DNA of 6,990 bases from contig DATMNI010000263.1 of the NCBI GenBank assembly GCA_035570275.1, positions 1 to 6,990 of the forward strand, read 5' to 3'. Of this stretch, positions 1-6,661 are shown piece by piece. The position numbers and the translations under genes are program-made. Within the stretch, counting starts at the first letter, position 1. Every line of letters starts with the position of its first letter. A model generated the notes under the pieces. The model did no database searches. It had not been told where the DNA came from and saw only the letters and a list, made by a program, of their open reading frames with translations. Source of the DNA: DATMNI01 sp035570275. Its GTDB lineage: Bacteria; Acidobacteriota; Terriglobia; Bryobacterales; Bryobacteraceae.

Positions 1-48
1 CCCGATAACAACAACCACCGGCCACCGAGAGCAGCGAGCATCCGGCAT
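1..48 (-). CDS. Possible 5' end of a divergent leftward gene (partial)
   Basis: Read on the minus strand, an ATG at 48-46 opens a frame that stays open to the window edge and gives MPDARCSRWPVVVVIG. A GGGAGG ribosome-binding-like sequence lies three bases before it (57-52), and a promoter-like pair lies further upstream at 117-89. The PVVVVIG end resembles the first beta strand of a Rossmann fold, but 16 residues are far too few to assign a family. A second ATG at 41-39, ten bases from the same GGGAGG, opens another frame reading MLAALGGRWLLLSG, which looks more like a signal peptide. The start is therefore undecided. The existence of a divergent gene is an inference from ribosome site, promoter and open frame together. 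Confidence 0.3.
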   Translation of the reverse strand, partial: MPDARCSRWPVVVVIG

Positions 49-88
49 CGACCTCCCGGCTGAGCGGGTCCGTGAAGTTTATTATCGG

Positions 89-117
89 ATTGTAGCGGGA
101 TGTTAACCAAGTGCTAA
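89..117 (-). promoter_or_regulatory. Putative leftward sigma-70-like promoter
   Basis: On the minus strand TTAGCA (117-112) and TACAAT (94-89) are separated by exactly 17 bases. They match the -35 and -10 consensus at 4/6 and 5/6 positions. Transcription would start near position 82, leaving a leader of about 35 nt before the candidate leftward start codons. No comparably good pair is visible for the rightward metallophosphoesterase gene. This is a visual match only, in a phylum whose promoters may deviate from the E. coli consensus. Confidence 0.3.
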
Positions 118-134
118 GGTCTCTTTTTTACACT

Positions 135-139
135 GGGAG
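135..139 (+). promoter_or_regulatory. Ribosome binding site of the metallophosphoesterase gene
   Basis: GGGAG lies six bases before the ATG at 146, a standard Shine-Dalgarno placement. It supports this start rather than a later one, in agreement with the signal peptide that begins there. Confidence 0.65.
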
Positions 140-145
140 TATTCT

Positions 146-1210
146 ATGCGGAAATCGTTTTACACTCTGGTTCTGGCAGCCGCTTCGGCCGTCGCCGGGC
201 CGAAGGTGGTTGGCGGGCCGGTCGTGGTCAATGTGACGGCGCGTTCGGCCACGGTGGTCTGGGTGGTGGAGACCGACCAGGCGATTTTGCATCCGCCCAC
301 CGGCGATGCCAAGGTTGCTCCTTCGCTGCACGTGGAAAAGACCAGCTTTACCGGGCTGCAGCCAAACACGCAGTATGACTTCGAGGTCGGACCGGACAAA
401 AGCCGGGGTTCGTTCAAGACGCCGCCGGGGGCTGGCGAACCGTTTCGTTTCGTGGTGTATGGCGACACGCGGACCCGGCCCGATGCGCATCGCGCCGTGA
501 TCCAGCAATTGCTCAAGCACGGCGTGCCCGACTTCGTCGCCTTCAGCGGCGATGCGATTGCCGATGGCGGCGACCAGTCCCTCTGGCCCATCTTCTTCGA
601 TATCGAGAAAGACCTGCTGCGCCAGACGGCGTTCTTCCCGGCCCTGGGCAACCACGAGCGCCACAGCCCGAACTGGTATGAGTACCTCCAGCAAGCGAAA
701 CCATACTATTCGTTCAATTGGGGCAGTGCGCATTTCGCGGTGCTGGATAGCGACCTGGGCAATGTCTCGCCGAGCAAGAGCGTCCGCGAAACATCCTGGG
801 CCGAACAGACCCGATGGCTGGAAGAGGACCTGGCTGCCAACCAAAAGGCCGATTTCCGGTTTCTGCTGGCGCACCATCCGCCTTACACGGCGGTCAAGAG
901 CCGGCAGGGCGACAATCCGCACATGACGGCGCTGGTGCCGATGCTCGAAAAGTACCACCTGTCGGCCGGGCTATTCGGCCACGACCACAACTACCAGCAC
1001 TATTTGAAGAACGGGATTCACTACATCGGCAGCGGCGGCGGTGGCGCACCGCTTTACGATGTCGACGTGCCGCCCGCGGGGATCACACAGAAGGTGATGA
1101 GCATCGAGAATTTCGTTGCCATCCGTGTGAACGGCAAGGTGGCCAAGGTGGAGGCGATTGCGGTGGATGGCAAGACCATCGACCAGTTTGAGATTCCGGC
1201 TGCCCGGTAG
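146..1210 (+). CDS. Secreted calcineurin-like metallophosphoesterase with N-terminal fibronectin-like domain
   Basis: This 354-residue protein is probably a secreted or periplasmic phosphoesterase that uses a two-metal centre. Residues 1-18 look like a signal peptide (basic MRK, then a hydrophobic Ala-rich stretch). Residues about 21-93 resemble the fibronectin type III-like N-terminal domain of purple acid phosphatases (a TARSATVVW strand and a GLQPNTQYDFEV strand). The catalytic domain follows with all expected metal-ligand blocks: GDTRT (Asp107), FSGD (Asp136), GNHE (Asn169, His170), LLAHHPPY (His243/His244) and GHDH (His279, His281). The GDxxY tyrosine that gives true purple acid phosphatases their iron charge-transfer colour is absent (GDAIA at 135-139), and GDxG reads GDTR. 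It is therefore better called a calcineurin-like phosphoesterase than a purple acid phosphatase. The substrate is unknown. The gene stands alone: a good ribosome site lies upstream and a palindromic repeat starts 13 bases after its stop. Confidence 0.9.
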   Translation: MRKSFYTLVLAAASAVAGPKVVGGPVVVNVTARSATVVWVVETDQAILHPPTGDAKVAPSLHVEKTSFTGLQPNTQYDFEVGPDKSRGSFKTPPGAGEPFRFVVYGDTRTRPDAHRAVIQQLLKHGVPDFVAFSGDAIADGGDQSLWPIFFDIEKDLLRQTAFFPALGNHERHSPNWYEYLQQAKPYYSFNWGSAHFAVLDSDLGNVSPSKSVRETSWAEQTRWLEEDLAANQKADFRFLLAHHPPYTAVKSRQGDNPHMTALVPMLEKYHLSAGLFGHDHNYQHYLKNGIHYIGSGGGGAPLYDVDVPPAGITQKVMSIENFVAIRVNGKVAKVEAIAVDGKTIDQFEIPAAR

Positions 1211-1285
1211 GCCGGCTCAGATCTTTGTGGGGCAGGTTGCGAACCTGCGGCGTAATCCGCCTCGGGCGATGCGGCAGCGAGCCCG

Positions 1286-1328
1286 CCCGCGTTTTGCAGC
1301 CTTGCCCGCGTTTTGCAGCCTTGCCCGC
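1286..1328. repeat. Tandem duplication of a 19-bp unit
   Basis: The unit CCCGCGTTTTGCAGCCTTG occurs twice without mismatch at 1286-1304 and 1305-1323. The first five bases (CCCGC) of a third unit follow at 1324-1328. The duplication sits in the centre of the palindromic element and suggests replication slippage or unit-number variation. Confidence 0.85.
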
Positions 1329-1339
1329 AACGTGCGGCA

Positions 1340-1358
1340 GGCGGATTGCCAATCCGCC
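1340..1358. repeat. Perfect 8-bp hairpin inside the repeat element
   Basis: GGCGGATT (1340-1347) and AATCCGCC (1351-1358) are perfect reverse complements around a GCC loop. This is one of four hairpins in the element that share the TTGCCAA core. Confidence 0.75.
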
Positions 1359-1361
1359 GCA

Positions 1362-1383
1362 GCTTGCCAAGCGCTTGCCAAGC
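1362..1383. repeat. Two adjacent copies of an 11-bp palindromic unit
   Basis: GCTTGCCAAGC occurs at 1362-1372 and again, immediately adjoining, at 1373-1383. Each copy is a palindrome of two 5-bp arms around a single C. The second copy overlaps by one base the right terminal arm of the surrounding element. Confidence 0.8.
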
Positions 1384-1408
1384 TGCCCCACAAAGTCTTG
1401 CGCCCCAC

Positions 1409-1435
1409 GCTATCATCGAATGTCTAGATGATAGC
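1409..1435. promoter_or_regulatory. Perfect 9-bp inverted repeat over the ABC operon start codon
   Basis: GCTATCATC (1409-1417) and GATGATAGC (1427-1435) are exact reverse complements separated by nine bases. The right arm contains the whole ATG (1428-1430) of the ATPase gene, and no Shine-Dalgarno sequence is visible upstream of it. The repeat could be an operator at the operon promoter, or an mRNA hairpin that hides the start codon. TATCAT at 1411-1416 also resembles a -10 box and would give an almost leaderless transcript, but no well-spaced -35 is visible. The repeat itself is certain; its function is inferred. Confidence 0.45.
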
Positions 1436-2114
1436 CTTGTCTGCCGTCTCGAAGCATTTCAACGGCAAGCGCAAAGTGGTTGCCCTTGAAGCCGTCGACC
1501 TGCACATTGAGCGCGGGGAAATGGTGTCCATCGTGGGGCCATCCGGGTCGGGCAAGTCCACGCTGCTGAACCTGATAGGCGGCCTGGACCGCCCTACCTC
1601 GGGAGAGATTCGGATCGATGGCCAGTCCGTAGCCGCGCTTTCGGACGATGACCTCACCCGCCTGCGCCGCGATAAGATCGGCTTCATCTTCCAGTTCTTC
1701 AACCTGCTGCCCTCGCTCACCTGCGTGGAAAACGTGGCGCTGCCGCTGCACCTGAAGGGTCTCCGGCGGAAGGAAATCGACCAGCGCGCACGCGAACTGC
1801 TGGACCTGGTTCAACTCAGCCAGCGCGTGGACCACCTGCCCGACGAACTCTCCGGCGGGGAGCGGCAGCGCGTCGCCATCGCCCGCGCCCTGGCATTCTA
1901 TCCGCCGGTGCTGCTGGCCGATGAGCCCACTGGCAATCTCGACAGCCATACCGGCGCCGAGATCCTCAAACTCATCCGCGACCTGCACGATCGGCTCCAC
2001 TCCACCATCTTGATTGTGACCCACGACAACGGCGTCGCCGAAAGCTGCCAACGGACCATCACGCTGCGCGACGCCCGCATTGCCGGGGACGTGCGGCGGC
2101 AGGTTATTAGATGA
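1428..2114 (+). CDS. ABC transporter ATP-binding protein, LolD/MacB type
   Basis: This 228-residue protein is the cytoplasmic ATPase of an ABC complex, presumably paired with the permease encoded directly after it. It has every nucleotide-binding element: Walker A GPSGSGKST at 37-45, Q-loop Gln89 in FIFQFFNLLP, signature LSGGE at 141-145, Walker B VLLADE at 161-166 followed by PTGNLD, and H-loop His199. The FQFFNLLP stretch and the LADEPTGNLD block are typical of the LolD/MacB/FtsE/YbbA group, which drives FtsX-like permeases rather than classical substrate-pore transporters. The length is normal for the group. The MIALSAVSKHF opening fits the usual family start, so ATG 1428 is favoured despite no visible ribosome site. 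The gene ends in a 4-nt ATGA overlap with the permease gene. Whether it is lipoprotein-related LolD, MacB-like or YbbA-like cannot be settled from the sequence. Confidence 0.93.
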   Translation: MIALSAVSKHFNGKRKVVALEAVDLHIERGEMVSIVGPSGSGKSTLLNLIGGLDRPTSGEIRIDGQSVAALSDDDLTRLRRDKIGFIFQFFNLLPSLTCVENVALPLHLKGLRRKEIDQRARELLDLVQLSQRVDHLPDELSGGERQRVAIARALAFYPPVLLADEPTGNLDSHTGAEILKLIRDLHDRLHSTILIVTHDNGVAESCQRTITLRDARIAGDVRRQVIR

Positions 2115-4663
2115 TCCTGCTGCGTCTGATTTCGTGGCCCTACGTGCGCAAGCACCTGCTGCGATCGGTGCTCACCACTGCCGGCATCGTTTTAGGGGTG
2201 GCCCTGCTGGTTGGCATGCAGACCGCCAATCAGTCGGTTCTGCTGGCGTTCAACCAGACGGTGGACCGGCTGGCGGGCAAGGCCCAGCTTCAAGTCTTGG
2301 CGGGCGATTCGGGCTTTCCCGAAGAGGTGCTGGAACGCGTTCAGGCGGTCCCCGAAGTGGGCGCCGCCGCGCCCGTCATTGAGTCGACAGTGGACACCGG
2401 CCTCACCGGTGAAGGCAAGCTCCTCATACTCGCCGTCGATATGACCGGCGACCGCAGCCTGCGTGATTACGATTTCGAAAACGGCGACGAAGAGGTGATC
2501 GACGATCCGCTGGTCTTTCTCGCCCAGCCCGATTCCCTGATCGTCACGCGCGAATTCGCCGATCGCAACGGACTTCACGGCGGCAGCAAAATCTCCTTCG
2601 ACAGCATGGAGGGCCGCAAGCAGTTCACCATCCGCGGCATTCTGAAGTCCGGTGGGATGACGCAGGCTTTCGGCGGCAACCTGGGGATTATGGACATTTA
2701 CGCCGCCCAGAAGGTCTTCGGCCGCGGCCGCCATTTCGACCGCGTGGATATCGGTCTTCGGGATGGCGTTTCGCTGGAACAGGGCGAGGCCGCACTGCAA
2801 AAGGCGCTCGGGCCGGGCCTCACCGTCGAACCGCCTTCGGGCCGTGGGAAGCAGTTCGAATCGCTGCTCAGCATCTATACCCTGAGCGCCAGCATTTCCA
2901 GTTTCTTCGCGATCTTGATCGGGATGTTCATCATCTATAATGCGTTTTCCATCGCGGTCACGGAGCGGCGTCCGGAAATCGGCATCCTGCGCGCGCTGGG
3001 CGCCACGCGGGGGCAGATCCGCACGCTGTTTCTGGGCGAAAGCGCGGTGGCGGGACTCATAGGGTCGGCCGCCGGGGTGGCGATCGGGCTTTCGGTCGCC
3101 CGCACCCTCACCATCGTCACCGGTCAGACTATGGAAGGCATGTTCGGCGTTTCGCAGAACGCCCGCGAAGTGCATGTGGACCCGCGATTCCTGCTGTTCG
3201 CGGGGGCGATTGGTGTCGCCACCAGTATGTTGGCGGCGTTCATCCCGGCCCGCAACGCCGCCCGTGTTGCGCCGGTGCAGGCATTGCAGAAAGGCCGCTA
3301 TCAGGTGCTGGGCGCCGGGGAAAACCGTGTTCGCCGCATGGCCGCCTTCATCGCCATCGCGGCGTCGCTGGTGTGCCTGGCCTTCAGCCGTTACCGTCCG
3401 GCGTTCTATCTGGGCTTCGCCTGCACCGTGGGCGCGGCGTTGCTGCTGACTCCATTTCTGTCGCTGGCACTGTCCAAGCTGCTGCGGTTTCCGCTGCGCT
3501 GGCTGCGGCCAGTCGAAGGAGCGCTGGCCGCCGATAGCCTGATTCAAGCCCCGCGCCGCACCTCCACCACGGTGGCCGCTCTCATGCTCTCGCTTTCCCT
3601 GGTGGTCGGCATGGCGGGTATTGCGCGCGCCTGCTTCGAATCCGTTGACGAGTGGCTGGCCACCGCCCTGAACCCGGACCTTTTCGTGGCAACATCGGAA
3701 ACTCTCGCGCCCCGCGACTTCCGTTTCCCAGCCGGCATGCAACAAGATCTGGAAGGGGTTCCCGGCGTCGCCGAAGTCCAACCAGTGCGCACCATCCGCC
3801 AGCAATTCCGCGGCCGCCCGGTGATGATTGTGGGGGTTCCACTGGCCGCGATCGCGCGCCGCGTCAAACGCATCGTGATCGCCGGCGATTCAGACGAGAT
3901 GTACCGCCTGGCCTCCGCGGAGAAGGGCGTCATTGTTTCGGAGAACCTGGCGAAGCTGGTTAACCTCCACTTGGGCGACCCCGTCGAACTCACCGCGCCT
4001 GCCGGCCTGCTGCGGCTTCCCGTGGTGGGCATCATCCGCGATTACTCCAACCAGCAAGGCACCATTTTCCTGGAACGCAGCGCCTACATTCGCGCCTTTC
4101 AGGACGACACGATCGATCTCTTTCGACTCTATCTGCAGCCCGGCGCCGGCGGGCAGGAAGTCCGCAGCCGCATCATGGAGCGGCTGGGCAGCCATCGCCG
4201 CCTGTTCGTTCTGTTCAACCGCGAGGTGCAGGAGTATGGCAAGAAGCTGACCGCCAGTTGGTTCGGGCTCACCTCCATACAGATTTTCGTCGCCGTGATG
4301 GTGGCCGTTCTGGGCATCGTCAACACGCTTACGGTTTCCATTTCCGACCGGCGCCGCGAACTGGGCGTGCTGCGGGCGGTAGGCGGTCTGCGGGCGCAGA
4401 TTCGCGGCACCATCTGGCTGGAGGCCATCGCCATCGGTTTGATCGGACTCACCCTGGGCGTGGCCGTCGGCGCCATCCTTCTCTATTACGAGCTGCAATC
4501 CATCGAGCACGATATGGCCGGCTTCCCGCTGGACTACCGCTTCCCCACCGGAATCATCGCCATCCTGCTGCCGATCATCCTTGCGGCCGCCCTGGGCAGC
4601 GCCATTCTTCCCGCCGAGACCGCGGTTCGTGGTTCGCTGGTGGAGGCGCTCGAATATGAATAG
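2111..4663 (+). CDS. FtsX/MacB-type ABC permease with two FtsX domains
   Basis: This 850-residue inner-membrane protein is the permease partner of the preceding ATPase. I see about ten membrane segments: near residues 17-37, 262-284, 310-333, 357-380, 410-427, 431-456, 487-508, 717-741, 768-792 and 814-836. Two large extracytoplasmic regions (about 40-255 and 510-710) follow the first and seventh segments, as in MacB periplasmic core domains. The two FtsX domains carry matching cytoplasmic loops, ERRPEIGILRALGATRGQIR (285-304) and DRRRELGVLRAVGGLRAQIR (746-765), so the protein is an internal duplication. The length and ten-segment layout recall YbbP-type permeases rather than single-domain LolC, LolE or MacB. 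Such proteins are mechanotransmission pumps that act on lipoproteins, lipids, peptides or other hydrophobic molecules at the membrane. The start overlaps the ATPase stop (ATGA), and the end overlaps the LolA-like gene by 8 nt. Cargo is not predictable. Confidence 0.92.
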   Translation: MILLRLISWPYVRKHLLRSVLTTAGIVLGVALLVGMQTANQSVLLAFNQTVDRLAGKAQLQVLAGDSGFPEEVLERVQAVPEVGAAAPVIESTVDTGLTGEGKLLILAVDMTGDRSLRDYDFENGDEEVIDDPLVFLAQPDSLIVTREFADRNGLHGGSKISFDSMEGRKQFTIRGILKSGGMTQAFGGNLGIMDIYAAQKVFGRGRHFDRVDIGLRDGVSLEQGEAALQKALGPGLTVEPPSGRGKQFESLLSIYTLSASISSFFAILIGMFIIYNAFSIAVTERRPEIGILRALGATRGQIRTLFLGESAVAGLIGSAAGVAIGLSVARTLTIVTGQTMEGMFGVSQNAREVHVDPRFLLFAGAIGVATSMLAAFIPARNAARVAPVQALQKGRYQVLGAGENRVRRMAAFIAIAASLVCLAFSRYRPAFYLGFACTVGAALLLTPFLSLALSKLLRFPLRWLRPVEGALAADSLIQAPRRTSTTVAALMLSLSLVVGMAGIARACFESVDEWLATALNPDLFVATSETLAPRDFRFPAGMQQDLEGVPGVAEVQPVRTIRQQFRGRPVMIVGVPLAAIARRVKRIVIAGDSDEMYRLASAEKGVIVSENLAKLVNLHLGDPVELTAPAGLLRLPVVGIIRDYSNQQGTIFLERSAYIRAFQDDTIDLFRLYLQPGAGGQEVRSRIMERLGSHRRLFVLFNREVQEYGKKLTASWFGLTSIQIFVAVMVAVLGIVNTLTVSISDRRRELGVLRAVGGLRAQIRGTIWLEAIAIGLIGLTLGVAVGAILLYYELQSIEHDMAGFPLDYRFPTGIIAILLPIILAAALGSAILPAETAVRGSLVEALEYE
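4642..4646 (+). promoter_or_regulatory. Ribosome binding site deciding the start of the LolA-like gene
   Basis: GGAGG lies nine bases before ATG 4656, inside the 3' end of the permease gene. It favours that ATG over an in-frame ATG at 4581, which would add 25 Pro/Arg/Trp-rich residues ahead of the signal peptide. Confidence 0.6.
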
Positions 4664-5417
4664 ACGGCGATCGAGCCGGGGCCCCCGGTGCCTGCTGTTC
4701 CTGCTCCCAACACTGATGGCGCAGGACGCGCGCCAGATTGTGCAAGAGTCCCAAAGCCGCGGCCGGGCCAATTCGGAGCGTTATGAAGGAGTGCTGGAAG
4801 TCTTTGGCGCCAACAACAAAGTTTCCAGGAAATCCTGGACCAATGTCCGGCTGGGCTCCTACGGCAACAGCAAAGCTATCATCCGGTTCACCGAGCCTGC
4901 CGAGGTGCGCGGCGTGGCCCTGCTGGTAGTCAACCACCCCGACCGCTCCAGCGATCAGTGGATGTGGACCCCCGCCATCGGCCGCGACCGCCGCATCGCC
5001 CTGCAGGACCGCTCCACGCGTTTCTTCGGCACCGATTTTAGTTTCGAGGATCTGGAAGAGCGCGACGTCAACCAGTACGACTACCGGCTGATGGGCGAAG
5101 AGCCCATCGATGGCGCTGCCTGCTGGCACATCGAAGCCCGGCCGCGCGAGAGCAAGACGTCGCAGTACACACTGACGCGCGTCTGGATTCGCAAGGATAA
5201 TTACGTGCCCGCGCAGTACGAAAGCTGGATTAAGGACCAGCCGGTGCGCCGCCTGCACCAGACCGACATCCTGAACGTGCAAGGCATCTGGACCCCGCGG
5301 ACATTGGAGATGACCGACCTTCGCCGCCACAGCCGCACAGTGCTGCGGCTGGACAAACTGGAGTACAACGTGCCGATGAAGGACGGCGATTTTACGGTTC
5401 AGGCGCTGCGGCAATGA
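4656..5417 (+). CDS. LolA-like outer membrane lipoprotein-sorting protein
   Basis: This 253-residue exported protein resembles the LolA-like 'outer membrane lipoprotein-sorting protein' family (Pfam PF17131 by recollection), which is thought to carry hydrophobic cargo across the periplasm. Residues 1-22 form a short signal peptide: basic MNRRR, hydrophobic CLLFLLPTL, likely cleavage after LMA. There is no lipobox. Family-like blocks follow: RFTEPAEVRGVALLV (77-91), DQWMWTPAIGRDRRI (100-114), FFGTDFSFEDL (123-133), YDYRLMGEEPIDGAACWHIE (141-160), VWIRKDNYVP (176-185) and IWTPRTLEM (211-219). ATG 4656 is preferred because of GGAGG at 4642 and because the signal peptide begins there. The longer frame from 4581 would bury it behind 25 odd residues. 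The start overlaps the permease stop by 8 nt, and the end overlaps the barrel gene by ATGA. The context points to a periplasmic shuttle between permease and barrel. Family membership is quite sure, function inferred. Confidence 0.85.
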   Translation: MNRRRSSRGPRCLLFLLPTLMAQDARQIVQESQSRGRANSERYEGVLEVFGANNKVSRKSWTNVRLGSYGNSKAIIRFTEPAEVRGVALLVVNHPDRSSDQWMWTPAIGRDRRIALQDRSTRFFGTDFSFEDLEERDVNQYDYRLMGEEPIDGAACWHIEARPRESKTSQYTLTRVWIRKDNYVPAQYESWIKDQPVRRLHQTDILNVQGIWTPRTLEMTDLRRHSRTVLRLDKLEYNVPMKDGDFTVQALRQ

Positions 5418-6661
5418 GTGCTACGGAGCCGCGCGCGTCAGCAAGCGGCATTTCAGTCCTGGTAAGCGCCTTGCTGGTCGCGGCGCCCCTCCACGCCCAA
5501 GTCTTTACCCAGCGCGGATTCCTGGAGACCACGGCCGCCGCCTATCCGGAAACCGCGCCCAGCGATAGCGGCCACATCGTCGGCGAAGCTCTCTTCCGCT
5601 ACGAAGCCTTCTACAAACCTATCCCCAGCCTGCAGTTTGCCGGCGCCCTGGACGCGCGCGCCGACACTCACCAGGAGAGCGAGCGCAGTTTGGATCTCGG
5701 TTGGTGGGACCGCGGCCGCCAGCGCCCTGCCTTCGCCGTCCGCCGCCTGAGCGCTACGTACACGCGCGGCAAGCTCACCATCGAAGCCGGCAAGCAGTTC
5801 ATCCGGTGGGGCAAGGCCGACGTGCTCAACCCGACCGACCGTTTCGCCCCGCGCGATTTCGTCAACGTCATCGACACCGATTTCCTGGGCATCACCGCCG
5901 CGCGTCTGACGTACGGTACGCAAACCGACAGCATCGACCTGGTGATTTCGCCGCGGCTCACGCCCAGCCGGGTCCCGCTGCTCAACCAGCGATGGGCCGT
6001 GCTGCCGCCGGGGGTTCCGATTCACGAACTGGCTCCCGACCTGCCCGGCGCCCCGCAATACGGCGCGCGCTGGAACCACATCGGCCGCATTGCCGAGTAC
6101 TCGCTGTCTTTCTACAATGGCTTCGACAATTTGCCGCTCTTCCGTGCCCAGGCCAACTTCGCGCTGCTGCGCGCCGACGTGCAGCGCTACTATCCGCAGA
6201 TGCGTATGTACGGCGCCGACGCCGCCATTCCGCTGGGCCCGGTATCGCTGAAGAGCGAAGCCGGCTACTTCACTTCCACCAACCCGCAGTCGGATGAGTA
6301 TCTGCTCTACGTAGTCCAACTGGAACGACAGGCCGGCGAATGGAGTTTTGTGGGCGGTTATGCGGGCCAGGTGGTGACCGCGCACGGCAACAGCCTGGCC
6401 TTCTCGCCGCAGCGCGGCTTCGCGCGCTCCTTCGTGGCGCGCGCCGGATACACCATCGACACCAATCGCAGCGTGGCGCTGGAGACCGTGGTTCGCCAAA
6501 ACGGCAACGGCTTTCTGATCAAGCCCGAATACACCCAGTCGATTGGCCAGCACTGGCGGGTGACGGCGGGCCTGGCGGTGGTTCGCGGGGGCGCGGGCGA
6601 TTTCATCGGGCAGTATCATCGGAATTCGCACGGGATACTGGCGGTGAGATACAGCTTCTAG
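5414..6661 (+). CDS. Outer-membrane beta-barrel protein (DUF1302/porin-like)
   Basis: This 415-residue protein is probably an outer-membrane beta-barrel. Residues 1-29 read as a signal peptide, with hydrophobic ISVLVSALLVAAP and cleavage after LHA. The mature part alternates polar and hydrophobic residues in many short strands (for example YLLYVVQLERQAGEWSFVGG at 296-315), and the chain ends in VRYSF with the C-terminal Phe that the BAM machinery recognises. The block GKQFIRWGKADVLNPTDRF (126-144) resembles the WG-x-AD-x-NP-D stretch of DUF1302-type barrels, whose relatives often sit beside envelope lipid or export systems. I cannot name a specific family with certainty. The gene starts in the ATGA overlap with the LolA-like gene, has no clear ribosome site of its own and closes the operon. 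It may be the outer-membrane receiver or exit for what the ABC pair and the LolA-like protein handle. No membrane anchor or enzyme motif is visible. Confidence 0.8.
   Translation: MSATEPRASASGISVLVSALLVAAPLHAQVFTQRGFLETTAAAYPETAPSDSGHIVGEALFRYEAFYKPIPSLQFAGALDARADTHQESERSLDLGWWDRGRQRPAFAVRRLSATYTRGKLTIEAGKQFIRWGKADVLNPTDRFAPRDFVNVIDTDFLGITAARLTYGTQTDSIDLVISPRLTPSRVPLLNQRWAVLPPGVPIHELAPDLPGAPQYGARWNHIGRIAEYSLSFYNGFDNLPLFRAQANFALLRADVQRYYPQMRMYGADAAIPLGPVSLKSEAGYFTSTNPQSDEYLLYVVQLERQAGEWSFVGGYAGQVVTAHGNSLAFSPQRGFARSFVARAGYTIDTNRSVALETVVRQNGNGFLIKPEYTQSIGQHWRVTAGLAVVRGGAGDFIGQYHRNSHGILAVRYSF

Larger units (their letters stand above)
1223..1395. repeat. Composite palindromic intergenic repeat element
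   Basis: Nearly the whole gap between the phosphoesterase and the ABC operon is one structured, apparently non-coding element. Its ends are a perfect 13-bp inverted repeat, CTTTGTGGGGCAG at 1223-1235 and its reverse complement at 1383-1395. Inside lie small hairpins: a 7-bp stem at 1232-1248, an 8-bp stem at 1340-1358 and two copies of GCTTGCCAAGC at 1362-1383. All four hairpins centre on the same core, TTGCCAA (TTGCGAA in the first). Short open frames cross it on both strands, but their low-complexity products look like chance. It resembles REP/MITE-like dispersed hairpins of Acidobacteriota genomes. It could also help end the upstream transcript, although it has no T-tract. Confidence 0.75.

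Noticed and set aside
1223..1395. CRISPR array
   Set aside because: The repeats are short, palindromic or directly abutting, and there are no regular unique spacers.
1223..1395. Insertion sequence carrying its own transposase
   Set aside because: The element is only 173 bp and has no credible coding frame. At most it could be a non-autonomous element.
1158..1431. Small open frames on both strands across the intergenic gap
   Set aside because: They read through the palindromic repeat and encode repeated low-complexity peptides, with no ribosome sites or recognisable domains.
2192..3805. Long 537-codon open frame on the minus strand inside the permease gene
   Set aside because: It lies antisense to a clear FtsX permease, its product is rich in Arg, Gly, His and Gln without any recognisable domain, and such shadows are usual in GC-rich coding DNA.
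4581..4655. N-terminal extension of the LolA-like protein from ATG 4581
   Set aside because: The extra 25 residues are Pro/Arg/Trp-rich, overlap the permease by over 80 nt and hide the signal peptide. ATG 4656 has a well-placed GGAGG.
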